Positions 24,703 to 33,989 of a DNA stretch of 64,000 bases are shown here, in pieces; the first letter of the stretch is position 1; each line of letters starts with the position of its first letter. The DNA lies in NCBI GenBank assembly GCA_026003935.1, contig BPIE01000001.1, positions 248,001-312,000 on the forward strand. Direction: 5' to 3'. This stretch comes from Tepidiforma sp. (GTDB lineage Bacteria; Chloroflexota; Dehalococcoidia; Tepidiformales; Tepidiformaceae). The notes below the pieces were generated by a model. That model did no database searches, was not told the origin of the DNA, and worked only from the letters and a program-made list of their open reading frames with translations. The translations under genes were made by a program, and so were the position numbers.

Positions 24703-24769
24703 GAGTAACTGGGTCAACTTTATCGCCAGTCCTCGTTGATAGCAAGGAGGGAAGTTGATAAAGTTACTC
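24703..24769. promoter_or_regulatory. Inverted operator motifs between cysH and sulfite reductase
   Basis: The divergent intergenic region holds two nested inverted pairs: GAGTAACT (24703-24710) with AGTTACTC (24762-24769), and AACTTTATC (24716-24724) with GATAAAGTT (24757-24765). This is AT-rich against the genome and symmetric about the region's centre, as expected for a regulator controlling both sulfur operons. Confidence 0.55.
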
Positions 24770-24829
24770 AGCTTTCCCGAATCGGCCGCCGGGTCGCCGG
24801 GCAGCAATTTCCCTGGAAAGGTCGACGCC

Positions 24830-26605
24830 ATGCCCGACGTTGAAACAATCGTCTACACGAACGAGCCCGGAAAGGTCCTGCCCGTCCTTGAGCAGGAGCT
24901 CGAAGACTTCCGGACGGAAGCGACGCGCTTCATCAATGGTGAATGGGACGAGGCGCAGTTCATCGGGTTCCGGCTCAAACAGGGCGTGTACGGGCAGCGG
25001 CAGCCGAATGTGCAGATGATCCGGGTCAAGCTCCCATTTGGGGGCGTGACGCCGGAGCAAATGGAGGCGTTTGCCGAGGTTGCGGAGAAGTTTGCCCCGC
25101 TGCGGAAGGGGCACATCACGACGCGGCAGAACATCCAGTTCCACCACATTCCGCTGCTGAAGGCCGCCGAGGCGCTGTTCGTGCTGGGGCGAGCGGGGCT
25201 CTCAACCCGCGAGGCCTGCGGCAACACGGTCCGCAATGTGACTGGGGACCCGTGGGCTGGCATCCAGGAAGGCGAACCGTTCGACCCGACGCCTTACGCG
25301 GCGGCCTTCGCGCGCCGCTGGCTTCGCAACCCGCTGACGCAGCTTCTGCCGCGCAAGTTCAAGGTCGCATTCACGGCGAACGACAACGACACGGCGATTA
25401 CCGGGATTCACGACCTCGGATTCATTCCGCGGGTCCGGGACGGCATGAAGGGTTTCACCATGGTCGTGGGCGGCGGTCTCAGCACGATGCCGCGGAAGGC
25501 CCCGGTACTCTATGAATTCGTGCCGGTAGATGAGTACCTGAAGGTTTCCGAGGCGGTGCTGCGGATTTTCAACCGGGCAGACGAGCTGCGGAAGAACCGG
25601 GCCAAGGCGCGCATCAAATTCCTCGTCGACCGGGTCGGGATCGACGAATTCCGGAGGATGGTGGAGGAGGAGCTGGCGGGCGACTGGGTGCACGGCAAGG
25701 ACTTCCGGCCCGACCCCCTGCTGTTCCTGCACGACGAGGAGTCGAATGTCCCTGCGAAGCGCCCCTACTACCAGCAGCCGAATGGGGACCACCGGGAGTT
25801 TACTGCCTTCGTCGCTTCGAACGTGCGAGCGCAGAAGCAGCAGGGGTTCAGCGCCGTGGAAGTGAAGGTATCGCGCGGCGACCTCCGGCCCGAACAGTTC
25901 CGAGGGCTTGCGGCGATCATGCGGGAATACACGGGCGGATACGCGCGGACGACGATCGGCCAAAACATCGTCCTTCGGTGGGTTCGCGACGAGAGCCTCT
26001 ATGAGGTCTACCTGCGGCTCAAGGAGCTCGGTCTTGCGGATATTGGCGCCCAGTCCATTACCGACGTGGTGAGCTGCCCGGGGACGGATAGCTGCAAGCT
26101 CGGCATCACCTCATCGATGGGCCTCAACCAGGCCATCCAGGAGCGGGTGGAGGCGATGAACATCACCGACCCGCTCACGCGGCGCATCCACATCAAGATG
26201 AGCGGCTGCCCGAACAGCTGCGGCCAGCACCATATCGCCACCATCGGCTTCCACGGGGCGGCCATGAAGGTCGGCGAACATCAGCTGCCCGCCTATCACG
26301 TGTTCCTGGGCGGTCACTATGACAACGGCGAGCTGCGGCTCGCGCAGCAGTTGAAGGTTCGCCTCCCCGCGAAGCGCGGTCCCGACGCGGTCGAGCGGTT
26401 CGTCCGCCTCTACGAGGCCGAACGCCAGCCGGGCGAGACGTTCAACGCGTTCTTCGACCGCGTGGGCCCCGAGCCGTTCGAGCGCGCCATCGCCGACCTT
26501 TGCATTCCCGGCGAGTTCAGCGAGGACAACCGGAGCATGTTCATCGATTGGAACCGGCTGGACCTCTACCGGCTCCAGCGCGGCGAGGGTGAGTGTGCGG
26601 TGTGA
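24830..26605 (+). CDS. Ferredoxin-dependent sulfite (nitrite/sulfite) reductase
   Basis: 591-residue siroheme/[4Fe-4S] reductase. The cluster-siroheme ligands are visible as C-P-G-T-D-S-C near residue 416 and S-G-C-P-N-S-C-G-Q-H-H near 459. The duplicated ferrodoxin-like halves begin near residues 55 and 320. Sulfite and nitrite reductases share this architecture; adjacency to the cys operon and absence of nitrate genes favour sulfite to sulfide. The ATG at 24830 has GGAAAGG 8 nt upstream; an in-frame TTG at 24755 overlaps the operator motifs and is unlikely. Confidence 0.9.
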   Translation: MPDVETIVYTNEPGKVLPVLEQELEDFRTEATRFINGEWDEAQFIGFRLKQGVYGQRQPNVQMIRVKLPFGGVTPEQMEAFAEVAEKFAPLRKGHITTRQNIQFHHIPLLKAAEALFVLGRAGLSTREACGNTVRNVTGDPWAGIQEGEPFDPTPYAAAFARRWLRNPLTQLLPRKFKVAFTANDNDTAITGIHDLGFIPRVRDGMKGFTMVVGGGLSTMPRKAPVLYEFVPVDEYLKVSEAVLRIFNRADELRKNRAKARIKFLVDRVGIDEFRRMVEEELAGDWVHGKDFRPDPLLFLHDEESNVPAKRPYYQQPNGDHREFTAFVASNVRAQKQQGFSAVEVKVSRGDLRPEQFRGLAAIMREYTGGYARTTIGQNIVLRWVRDESLYEVYLRLKELGLADIGAQSITDVVSCPGTDSCKLGITSSMGLNQAIQERVEAMNITDPLTRRIHIKMSGCPNSCGQHHIATIGFHGAAMKVGEHQLPAYHVFLGGHYDNGELRLAQQLKVRLPAKRGPDAVERFVRLYEAERQPGETFNAFFDRVGPEPFERAIADLCIPGEFSEDNRSMFIDWNRLDLYRLQRGEGECAV

Positions 26606-26614
26606 TGAACGGCG

Positions 26615-27301
26615 TCAGGCCTCGTTGAGGATGCGCCAGGCGGTTTCGAAGGGCAGCCCCCCGGCCTGCGACGCCTCCAGGAGTGCCCGCCGCTTCTGCT
26701 CCTCAGGGAGACGCGCAAGGTAGACCGAGGGGTTGGCGCTCACCTGCCGCGCGAACCATTCGTGCCGCACGATGATGCCGCAGAACGCCTCGAAGACGGC
26801 CTCGCGATCGAGATAGTTTTCGAACACGAACAGCGAGATGTCGTCCAGAGCGTCTTCGTCTCCCTCGCTCGCCAGCGTGTCAACGACCGCGCCGAGCCAG
26901 TCGGCGGTGCGCTCCCACTCGGCGGAAGCGCTCGCACAGCCACGCGACTCCATGGCTTCGAGAGAGGCCATGAGCACGACGAGAAAAGTCGGGAGCCGAC
27001 GGGCCTGGTAGGCGTCGCGGGCGAGCGCGCACCAGCGAGCGTCCTCCTCGCAGGACCCTTCCGGGGAGAGCACGGGAATGGCGCCGGCGAGCTCGTTCGC
27101 CTCGGCATCCGGCAGTATCCTGACCCAATCGCGCACGATGGCCGGGTCGACCGATGCGAGGTCGATGACCGACAGGGCCGCCAGACGCCGGTCGGGGGGG
27201 CCGTCCTGGATTTCTGAGACCAGTTCGGGCGTCGTCATGCGGCGCATGTGCGGCTCGTGGGCCTGCCAGCCTTCATACTGCGGAGGCAGTCGGCGCTCCA
27301 T
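26615..27301 (-). CDS. Unknown helical protein
   Basis: 228-residue protein I do not recognise. It reads as mostly alpha-helical, with R-R-L-A-A-L-S-V-I-D-L-A and later repeat-like helices (P-T-F-L-V-V-L-M-A-S-L-E-A, D-I-S-L-F-V-F-E-N-Y-L) that hint at a HEAT-like or TPR-like scaffold. No catalytic motif is visible. The ATG at 27301 is preceded directly by an in-frame GTG (27304), which is 6 nt from TATCCT and may be the real, leaderless start. It converges on sulfite reductase (9-nt gap) and is divergent from hemB. Confidence 0.6.
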   Translation of the reverse strand: MERRLPPQYEGWQAHEPHMRRMTTPELVSEIQDGPPDRRLAALSVIDLASVDPAIVRDWVRILPDAEANELAGAIPVLSPEGSCEEDARWCALARDAYQARRLPTFLVVLMASLEAMESRGCASASAEWERTADWLGAVVDTLASEGDEDALDDISLFVFENYLDREAVFEAFCGIIVRHEWFARQVSANPSVYLARLPEEQKRRALLEASQAGGLPFETAWRILNEA

Positions 27302-27310
27302 CACACGCCA

Positions 27311-27316
27311 AGGATA
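27311..27316 (-). promoter_or_regulatory. Putative -10 box (TATCCT)
   Basis: TATCCT on the minus strand ends 6 nt before the GTG at 27304, one codon ahead of the annotated ATG of the unknown helical protein, with no Shine-Dalgarno in between. Confidence 0.4.
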
Positions 27317-27353
27317 GCCCCAACAGCCGGGGCAGGCTTCAGGAGATTCACCG

Positions 27354-28346
27354 ATGCTAGACTGGCGAGGTATGGAACTCGGCCGTTTTGCACGCCATCG
27401 CCGGCTCCGCTCCAGCGAAGCGATGCGGCGCCTGGTGAGGGAGACCGAACTCTCCCCCGCGCACCTCGTGTACCCATTGTTCATCGAGGCAGGACTGCGA
27501 GGACGTTCGCCCATTCCATCGATGCCGGGGCAATTCCGGTTCGGGCTGGACGCGGTTGGCGAAGAGGCCCGCGAGCTGGAGCGGCTTGGCATCGGGGGCG
27601 TGATGCTGTTTGGTCTACCAGCCGCCAAGGACGAGCAGGGCAGCGGGGCATGGGCAGCGGACGGCGTCGTCCAGCAGGCAATCGGGCGGATAAAGGACGC
27701 TGCGCCGGGGCTGGTGGTGATGGGAGACGTGTGTCTTTGCGAATACACCTCGCACGGGCACTGCGGGCCGCTTGCCCCGGACGGCTCGGTGGACAACGAT
27801 GCGGCGCTCCCGCTGCTCGCGGAAACCGCGGTCTCGCTGGCGAATGCCGGGTGCGACGTCATCGCCCCGAGCGACATGATGGACGGGCGGGTGCTCGCGA
27901 TCCGCAATGCGCTCGATGCGGCGGGACACGTCTCGGTGCCCATCCTCTCGTACGCGGCGAAGTTCGCCAGCGGCTTCTATGGGCCGTTTCGCGATGCGGC
28001 GGATAGCGCCCCGGCCTTCGGCGACCGTCGCGGATACCAGATGGACCCCGCGAATGGGCGAATGGCGCTGGGAGAGGTGCTCGCCGACCTCGAGCAGGGC
28101 GCGGACATGGTGATGGTGAAACCAGCGCTGCCCTATCTCGACGTGGTCCGTGCCGTCCGGGAAGTCACCAACGTCCCGGTTGCGGCGTACAACGTGAGCG
28201 GCGAGTACAGCATGGTGATGGCGGCCGTCGAGCGAGGCTGGCTCGACGAAGCGCGGGTCATCGACGAAACGCTGACCTCGATTCTGCGGGCGGGCGCCGA
28301 CATCATCATCACGTACCACGCCAGGCAGTGGGCGTCGCGCCGGTAA
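27354..28346 (+). CDS. hemB: Delta-aminolevulinic acid dehydratase (porphobilinogen synthase)
   Basis: 330-residue enzyme joining two 5-aminolevulinates to porphobilinogen for heme, siroheme and cobalamin. The zinc cysteines C127, C129 and C137 are present in [14 protein letters not shown]. The substrate-binding lysines are K203 (S-Y-A-A-K-F) and K256 (M-V-K-P). AGGAGA 7 nt upstream supports the ATG at 27354. A second ATG at 27372 gives a more usual N-terminus and has TAGACT 8 nt upstream, so either may be used. It overlaps the convergent formate dehydrogenase gene by 38 nt. Confidence 0.95.
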   Translation: MLDWRGMELGRFARHRRLRSSEAMRRLVRETELSPAHLVYPLFIEAGLRGRSPIPSMPGQFRFGLDAVGEEARELERLGIGGVMLFGLPAAKDEQGSGAWAADGVVQQAIGRIKDAAPGLVVMGDVCLCEYTSHGHCGPLAPDGSVDNDAALPLLAETAVSLANAGCDVIAPSDMMDGRVLAIRNALDAAGHVSVPILSYAAKFASGFYGPFRDAADSAPAFGDRRGYQMDPANGRMALGEVLADLEQGADMVMVKPALPYLDVVRAVREVTNVPVAAYNVSGEYSMVMAAVERGWLDEARVIDETLTSILRAGADIIITYHARQWASRR

Positions 28347-30441
28347 CTTCCCGCGGCCGCGGCCGCTTCTTCTCGACCCGAACTGCACAGACCTTGTATT
28401 CGGGGATCCGCGAAGGTTCGTCGTACACGTTGTTCGTCAGAAAATTCGCGGCGCTCTCCTGAAGCTTGACGAACGGGACGAAGACCGAACCGGGGCGTAC
28501 CGCATCGGTCACGACGGCGCTCGCGGTCATTCGGCCGCGCCGCGAACGAACGACGACGGCATCGCCCTCCGCGATCCCCAGTTCAGCCGCATCGCGCGGG
28601 TGGATGGCGAGGGGCACCTCGTGCATTTGCTCGACGAGGGCCGCGACCCGCCGCGTGATGGTTCCGCCATGCCAGTGGTACAGCACTCTGCCGGTGTTCA
28701 GGACAAGCGGGAATTCGTTATCGGGGAGCTCGGCGGCCGCGCGAGACTGGCGGACGGGCACGAATTTCCCGAGGCCCCGCGGGAAACGGTCCGCGTAAAG
28801 GAACCGCGTCCCGGGATGGTCGGGCGTGGGGCATGGCCACTGGATGCCGCCCTCACGGTCGAGCCGCTCGTAGCTCATGCCGCGCAGCTGCGGGGTGAGG
28901 CGTGCGAGCTCGGCGAAGACTTCCTCCGCTGACCCATAGGCAAACTGTCGAGGGTCGATGCCGACGCGCGGAGCCATCCGCCGGGCGAGGTCGGCGATGA
29001 TCTCCCAGTCAGGCCGGGACTGGCCGATGCGTGGGATAGCCGGGCGAATGCGCTGTACTCGGCGCTCGCTGTTGGTAAACGTTCCGTCCTTTTCCGCGAA
29101 CGAACACGCGGGGAGCACGACATGGGCGAGCTCGGCGGTTTCGTGCAGAAAGAGGTCCTGCACGACGAGGAACTCGAGCTGGCGGAAGAGGGATGCTGCG
29201 TGGGCGAGGTTGGGTTCGGAGAGGAGCGGATTCTCGCCGACGATATACATCGCGCGAATTTCGCCCGAGGCGATACGCTCGACCATGTCGGTGGCCTTCA
29301 TGCCGGGCTTTCGCGGGATGCCTGCGCCCCACGTCTCCTCGAACAGCGCCGCGGCGTCGTCGGTGTAGGGTTGGTAGCCGGGCAGCGAGTCCGGGATGCA
29401 GCCGGCATCACCGCATCCCTGCACGTTGTTCTGCCCCCTGAGCGGCGAGATGCCGCAGCCAGGCCTCCCGAGCTGGCCCGCCAGCAGGGCGAGATTGATG
29501 AGGCTCCGCGCGTTGTCGGTGCCATGGGAGTGCTGCGTGATGCCCATACCCCACACGAGGCAGCTCCCAGGACGCTCACTGGCAGGCAGCCCCCTTCGGG
29601 CGGGCGGCCGGGCATACAACCGTGCGGCTTGCCGGAGCGCTTCCGGGTCGACGCCGGCCGCGCCCGCGTATTCCTCTACCGTGTGCTCCTCCACAGCAGC
29701 CCGCCAGGCCGCGAAGCCTTCGGTGCGCTGCTGGATGAATTCCCGGTCTTCGAGGCCCTCGTCGAGGATGCAGCGCGCCAAACCGTTGAAGAGAGCTACG
29801 TCGGTGCCGGGCAGCGGCTGAAGAAACACGTCAGCGCGCTCAGCGAGGTCGATTCGCCTGGGGTTTACGATGACCAGGCGGGTGCCTCGGTTATCGAGCG
29901 CGCTGCGCATCCGGGACGCGATGACCGGGTGGTTCGACCCAGGGTCGCAGCCGACCAGCACCAGACAGGAAGCGTCTTCGTAGTCCGTGTACGAGTTGCT
30001 GGTGGCGCCGCTCCCGAGCTGTTCGAGCATGGCTTCGACGCTCGGCGAATGACAGAGTCGGGTGCAGTGGTCGATGTTGTTCGTGCCCATGACCAGGCGC
30101 ACGAACTTTTGCTGGACGAATGCGTCCTCATTGGTGGCCTTGGCGCTGGCAAAGCTTCCGAACGCTCCCCGGAAGCGCAGCAGCTGCTCGGCGACGTGGT
30201 TGAGGGCCTCATCCCAGGTCGCGGGCTGAAGGCGTCCCTCGCGGCGGATGAGCGGCGTCGTGAGCCGGTCGGGGTGCTCGACGAACGGGACGCCGAAGCG
30301 CCCTTTGACACAGAGCATGCCCCGGCTCGAAGGGTTGGCGGGGTCATCGTCGACCCACGTAATGCGGTTATCCCGGGTGTGCAGGACGATGCCGCAGCCG
30401 ACACCGCAGAATGGGCAGGTCGATCTAACCTTCTTCTCCAC
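28309..30441 (-). CDS. Formate dehydrogenase, molybdopterin catalytic subunit
   Basis: 710-residue member of the molybdopterin oxidoreductase family that oxidises formate to CO2. An N-terminal [4Fe-4S] site uses C9, C12, C16 and C44, with K46 in G-M-L-C-V-K-G. The molybdenum ligand is a Cys (C130, TGC codon) followed by His in T-R-L-C-H-S-P-S, so this is not a selenoprotein. The C-terminal molydopterin domain ends in the typical N-F-L-T-N and S-R-I-P-E-Y-K. The GTG at 30441 has GGGAGA upstream and overlaps the preceding gene by 17 nt. Nitrate reductase is less likely given the electron-transfer partners. Confidence 0.88.
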   Translation of the reverse strand: MEKKVRSTCPFCGVGCGIVLHTRDNRITWVDDDPANPSSRGMLCVKGRFGVPFVEHPDRLTTPLIRREGRLQPATWDEALNHVAEQLLRFRGAFGSFASAKATNEDAFVQQKFVRLVMGTNNIDHCTRLCHSPSVEAMLEQLGSGATSNSYTDYEDASCLVLVGCDPGSNHPVIASRMRSALDNRGTRLVIVNPRRIDLAERADVFLQPLPGTDVALFNGLARCILDEGLEDREFIQQRTEGFAAWRAAVEEHTVEEYAGAAGVDPEALRQAARLYARPPARRGLPASERPGSCLVWGMGITQHSHGTDNARSLINLALLAGQLGRPGCGISPLRGQNNVQGCGDAGCIPDSLPGYQPYTDDAAALFEETWGAGIPRKPGMKATDMVERIASGEIRAMYIVGENPLLSEPNLAHAASLFRQLEFLVVQDLFLHETAELAHVVLPACSFAEKDGTFTNSERRVQRIRPAIPRIGQSRPDWEIIADLARRMAPRVGIDPRQFAYGSAEEVFAELARLTPQLRGMSYERLDREGGIQWPCPTPDHPGTRFLYADRFPRGLGKFVPVRQSRAAAELPDNEFPLVLNTGRVLYHWHGGTITRRVAALVEQMHEVPLAIHPRDAAELGIAEGDAVVVRSRRGRMTASAVVTDAVRPGSVFVPFVKLQESAANFLTNNVYDEPSRIPEYKVCAVRVEKKRPRPREVTGATPTAWRGT

Positions 30442-31072
30442 GGGCGTCTCCCGGCCGATGTGTGGCGCGCAGTGGTTTCGGGCGGAGTGCGTGCGTTGGA
30501 CAGGCGGCAACGCATGACCCGCAGGCCGTGCAGGCGGATTCCGCGAAGGCAACGGCAGCACCCGCCGTCACCCGGGCAGATGTTGCTGTCCCTGCGATAC
30601 CAATGGCGCCAATGTGCTGAAGCTGCTGACAGGCAACGACGCAGCGCCCACAGAGGATGCAGGGCTCCTCGTGGAACTCAAAGAACGGGCTGCTGAGGTC
30701 TACGGCGGACCGTGGACGTGACGGATACGACGGCCGTTCGAGACCATGCGCGGCGTAAGCGGCCCAGAGCTCCCCGCTCCGCGGTCCGCCGGAGACATCA
30801 GGTTCGCGGCCGTGCATCCGAGCGGTGAGGCGAAGGACAGCTTGGCGCAGCTCGATGGCCCGTACGCTCCGCGTTTGGACCTCCTGCACCGCGGCCGCAG
30901 GGGTGTGGCAGGCCGCGACGATGCGACCGTCGGCTTCGACGAGGCAGGTTCGGCAGGCGCCGATTGGCGGCAAGTTGTCGTCCTTACACAGGTGAGGAAG
31001 GTCAATCCCGAGCGCCAGGATAACGTCGAGCAGTGTTCCCGCGGCTTCGGTTTCGTGACCGTCGACCTTCAC
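30425..31072 (-). CDS. Formate dehydrogenase iron-sulfur subunit (NuoG/HoxU-like)
   Basis: 215-residue electron-transfer protein. A plant-type [2Fe-2S] domain uses C29, C40, C43 and C55. Two [4Fe-4S] clusters are bound by C138-C141-C144-C148 and C181-C184-C187-C191. It corresponds to the N-terminal part of NuoG or to HoxU, but the extra His-Cys3 cluster loop is not evident. The GTG at 31072 overlaps the upstream stop as GTGA, with GGGAG 7 nt before it, so I prefer it over the ATG at 31141. It links the NuoEF-like subunit to the molybdenum subunit. Confidence 0.88.
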   Translation of the reverse strand: MKVDGHETEAAGTLLDVILALGIDLPHLCKDDNLPPIGACRTCLVEADGRIVAACHTPAAAVQEVQTRSVRAIELRQAVLRLTARMHGREPDVSGGPRSGELWAAYAAHGLERPSYPSRPRSAVDLSSPFFEFHEEPCILCGRCVVACQQLQHIGAIGIAGTATSARVTAGAAVAFAESACTACGSCVAACPTHALRPKPLRATHRPGDARGEEG

Positions 31073-32514
31073 ACGAACACTCCCGACCAGAATTCCAGCG
31101 CAGAACGAACGGGTCCGGGCGCCATCTGACCGAGTCCGCACAGCGAGGCGTGCTGGAGTACGTCGGCCAGCTCATCGACCTCGGCGGTGCGTCCTGAGCC
31201 GAGGAGCTCGAGGAGCAGCGGTGCGCCTTCCCTGCAGGGCGTGCACTTGCCGCATGACTGTTCCGCGTTGTAAGCGGCCATGGTCAGTGCGGCGCGGCGG
31301 ATGTCACTCGACCAATCAAGCACGACCACGCCGCCAGCGCCAAGCATGGCGCCCGTTGGGTGGTAGCGCCCAGGGAGAATCGGCGTTGCTGCGAGGTCCC
31401 ACGGGAGGAAGCCCCCGGAGGGCCCGCCGCAGAGGAGCGCTGTGGAGCTGTCACCAGCTCCGCCGGCCTCGACGACCACATCCGAGAGCAGGGTTCCCAT
31501 GGGAACCTCGTAGACGCCGGGACGGGATACCCGCCCGCTGACCGACAGGATGCGGGTACCGGGCGCATGAGCGGTGCCGAGTTCCCGGAAGGCGGCCGCT
31601 CCCTCCCGGATGATGAAGCTGACCGCCGCCATCGTTTCGACGTTGTTCACGACCGTGGGCATTCCGAACAGCCCGGCCTCGACCGGGAGGGGCGGACGCG
31701 GCCGCGGCACCGCGCGGCGTCCTTCGATGGCGTTGAGGAGGGCAGTTTCCTCGCCCAGCACGTAGCCGCCGGCACCCCGGTAGACGAGCACGTCGCCGGC
31801 GATCGGGGAGGCTGCAAGGGCGCGTTCGAATGCGGCCGCGGCCGGCTCAGCAGCGCCATTGATGAAAGCGATGGTTACCGCAGGCTGGAGCACCTGCATG
31901 GCGATGCCGAGGCCTTCCAAGACCCGCTCCGGGCGGAGGCAGAGGAGGGCGCGGTCCTTGAAAACCCCCGGTTCGCCCTCCTCCGCGTTGAGCACCAGTG
32001 CCAGCGGGCGTCCGCGGCTGAGGGCCGCGCGCCACTTCGCGGCAGTGGGGAAGAAGGCCCCGCCGCGGCCCCGGAGCCCGGACCGCTCCAGCTCCTCGAG
32101 TGCGACTGCCGGGCCGAGGTTTCTTGCGCGTTCGAGGCCCGCCCAGGTTTGATCGCACGGGGCTAGCAGGGGACCAGAGCGGCGAACCATCTCCAAGGGG
32201 AAGGGGCGCTCATCGCCGCTGGCGGGCGGCTCATAGCAACGAAAAAGGCACCCCGCCGGGAGCGTGGGTTCACGCCAGCCGGGGCGAAGCGAACAGGCGA
32301 GACCGGCGCAGGAGCGTTCACCGCGGACGGGTTCGAAATGGAATTCGGTCATCGACGCGGCGGCTTCCCAAGCTTCGGCGACCGGCATTCCGAGCTGCCG
32401 CGCAATGTGTTCCACTGAGCCGCGGTCGAGGAATCCGTGTTCGCGGTGACGTTCGACGAGCAGCGGAAGAAGGCGTGCGCGCCGGGGAAGCGCGAATGCC
32501 GGGGCGTTGCTCAC
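31069..32514 (-). CDS. NuoE-NuoF fusion: NADH-binding subunit of formate dehydrogenase
   Basis: 481-residue fusion. The N-terminal NuoE-like part keeps the [2Fe-2S] ligands as C69-x4-C74 (C-A-G-L-A-C) and C89-x3-C93 (C-L-F-R-C), but is shortened. The NuoF-like part has the FMN loop G-L-R-G-R-G-G-A-F-F-P-T near 147, E-G-E-P-G-V-F-K-D-R, and the [4Fe-4S] ligands C421, C424, C427 and C459. It should pass formate electrons to NAD+, or use NADH for the reverse. TACCAT lies 6 nt before the GTG at 32514, so this operon mRNA may be leaderless. Confidence 0.88.
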   Translation of the reverse strand: MSNAPAFALPRRARLLPLLVERHREHGFLDRGSVEHIARQLGMPVAEAWEAAASMTEFHFEPVRGERSCAGLACSLRPGWREPTLPAGCLFRCYEPPASGDERPFPLEMVRRSGPLLAPCDQTWAGLERARNLGPAVALEELERSGLRGRGGAFFPTAAKWRAALSRGRPLALVLNAEEGEPGVFKDRALLCLRPERVLEGLGIAMQVLQPAVTIAFINGAAEPAAAAFERALAASPIAGDVLVYRGAGGYVLGEETALLNAIEGRRAVPRPRPPLPVEAGLFGMPTVVNNVETMAAVSFIIREGAAAFRELGTAHAPGTRILSVSGRVSRPGVYEVPMGTLLSDVVVEAGGAGDSSTALLCGGPSGGFLPWDLAATPILPGRYHPTGAMLGAGGVVVLDWSSDIRRAALTMAAYNAEQSCGKCTPCREGAPLLLELLGSGRTAEVDELADVLQHASLCGLGQMAPGPVRSALEFWSGVFV

Positions 32515-32520
32515 ACCGGG

Positions 32521-32526
32521 ATGGTA
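32521..32526 (-). promoter_or_regulatory. Putative -10 box (TACCAT) of the formate dehydrogenase operon
   Basis: TACCAT on the minus strand ends exactly 6 nt before the GTG at 32514; no Shine-Dalgarno is present. The same hexamer and spacing recur ahead of the lipoprotein gene at 53184. Confidence 0.45.
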
Positions 32527-32547
32527 CGCGCGGGACGCAGCGGCATG

Positions 32548-33018
32548 CTATACGCGCCGGGCGGCGAGAGCCGGGTTTGACTGCAGCGCAGTGGGGAGGA
32601 TGGTCTTTCGTGCGGGCTTGATGGGCTCTTTGCAGGCGGCTACGAGCGTCCGGTCGACGATATCGCTGATGCCGTGGGCGCGGGCCTCGTTACGTACGAA
32701 CGCGACTGTTGCAGAGATGGTGGCTTCAGCCCCGGACCAAGGCTCGCAGCGGATGATGCGGAGATGACGAGACGATTCATTCCATTCAAAGATGAGCCGG
32801 GGATGAGACCCCGGCCCGGCGCAATACCGCGTGTAGCCGCCCAGGTACTCCTGCGTGATGTGGAGGCCGCGGGCAGAAGGGTCGATTCCCGCCCGGTTGA
32901 GGCCTTCCCACAATTCGCCAAGAGCGAGAAGAAGCCTGAATGCTACATCGGAGGTGTCAGCGCGCAATGGTCGTCCCGTGCGGATGAGGTGTCGGTCGCG
33001 GCCCCCGCGGTGCCGCAC
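32548..33018 (-). CDS. Unknown protein
   Basis: 156-residue protein I do not recognise. The central part (L-I-F-E-W-N-E-S-S-R-H-L-R-I-I-R-C-E-P-W-S-G-A-E) looks like beta-strands, with helices on both sides. The C-terminus is basic (K-P-A-R-K-T-I-L-P). The GTG at 33018 has a good -10 hexamer, TACAAT, just upstream at 33023-33028 with TTGCAT 19 bp further, so a promoter at this spot is likely even if the exact start is not. It stands alone between the formate dehydrogenase operon and the carH operon. Confidence 0.5.
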   Translation of the reverse strand: MRHRGGRDRHLIRTGRPLRADTSDVAFRLLLALGELWEGLNRAGIDPSARGLHITQEYLGGYTRYCAGPGSHPRLIFEWNESSRHLRIIRCEPWSGAEATISATVAFVRNEARAHGISDIVDRTLVAACKEPIKPARKTILPTALQSNPALAARRV

Positions 33019-33089
33019 CCGGATTGTACGCCATTACCTAAGGGACGATGCAAGCCGTCCATGCGAGCTATAGAGCAAACCCCCGATTG

Positions 33090-33989
33090 TCAGCGCTTCA
33101 GGTAGGTGGCCAGGCCCTCCTCCAGCGGCGTCAGCCGGAGGCCGAATGTCTCGCGCAGGGGCGCGGTGTCGGCCACCCCGTCCATCGTGATGAAGTCGAT
33201 AGCATCGGGCGTCAGCGGCCGCCCGGGGGCGAACTGGGCCAGGGACGCCACCAGCTTCATCACGGGTTTTGGGCTGTGGAGGAGGAGGCGGCGTTTTTTC
33301 GTGACCCGGAGCGCCGTCCGGATGACGTCGTCCATCGTGAGGACGTCGGGTCCGCCGATTTCGAAGACGCGGCCGCGGGCGGCGGACCTGTCGAGGGCGG
33401 CAACGACGTGCGCGGCGAGGTCCCCTACGAAGAGTGGATTGATGCGGGTCTTACCGTTGCCGATGACGGGCACGAATGGCAAGAAGCGCGCGAACCCGAG
33501 GAACCGGTTGAGAGAAACATCCCGCGGGCCGTACACCCAGCTCGGCCGAAAGATAACGTGGGACACACCCGAGTCGGCGATGTACTGCTCCTCCTGCCAT
33601 TTGAAGCGCAGCCAGTGATACGGGGCCTGCTCGGCTGCGCCAACACCGCTCAGGCCGATGAACAGCGGAATTCCCGCGGACTTCGCGGCATCGACGAGGT
33701 TGCGGGTGCCGCCAAGGTCGATGCGTTCGAAGGTCCAGCCCTTGCGGGGGTTCTCGATTGGTGAATTGGGGAACTGGACGGCGTCGACGAGCGCGTCGAC
33801 ACCGGAGACGAGCGCCCCGAGCGTCTGGGGAGCCGTCACATCGATGGAGACCCAGGTCGCCCGGCTGTCGATCGGGTCGCGGTCGGGTCGGCTCCGAGAG
33901 CCGACCACGACCTCGTGGCCCGCGTCGAGCAGCGCCGAAGTGATGGCGCGTCCGAGGAAACCGGTACCGCCGGCAATAGCTACTTTCAT
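33090..33989 (-). CDS. NAD(P)-binding epimerase-like protein (NDUFA9/SDR-a5 type)
   Basis: 299-residue atypical short-chain dehydrogenase with the opening M-K-V-A-I-A-G-G-T-G-F-L-G-R (Rossmann G-x2-G-x2-G). The middle has F-I-G-L-S-G-V-G-A and F-R-P-S-W-V-Y-G-P, the family's usual replacement for a complete YxxxK active site. Such proteins bind NAD(P)H and often serve in carotenoid, quinone or lipid modification or in complex I assembly. The ATG overlaps the carH stop by 4 nt, so it is co-transcribed with the photoreceptor regulator and may be under light control. Confidence 0.82.
   Translation of the reverse strand: MKVAIAGGTGFLGRAITSALLDAGHEVVVGSRSRPDRDPIDSRATWVSIDVTAPQTLGALVSGVDALVDAVQFPNSPIENPRKGWTFERIDLGGTRNLVDAAKSAGIPLFIGLSGVGAAEQAPYHWLRFKWQEEQYIADSGVSHVIFRPSWVYGPRDVSLNRFLGFARFLPFVPVIGNGKTRINPLFVGDLAAHVVAALDRSAARGRVFEIGGPDVLTMDDVIRTALRVTKKRRLLLHSPKPVMKLVASLAQFAPGRPLTPDAIDFITMDGVADTAPLRETFGLRLTPLEEGLATYLKR

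Noticed and set aside
30040-30070. Possible selenocysteine in formate dehydrogenase
   Set aside because: The molybdenum ligand codon is TGC (Cys130); no in-frame TGA or SECIS-like element is needed.
29122-30696. 524-codon plus-strand open frame
   Set aside because: Mirror of the formate dehydrogenase gene; no recognisable protein and no start signals.
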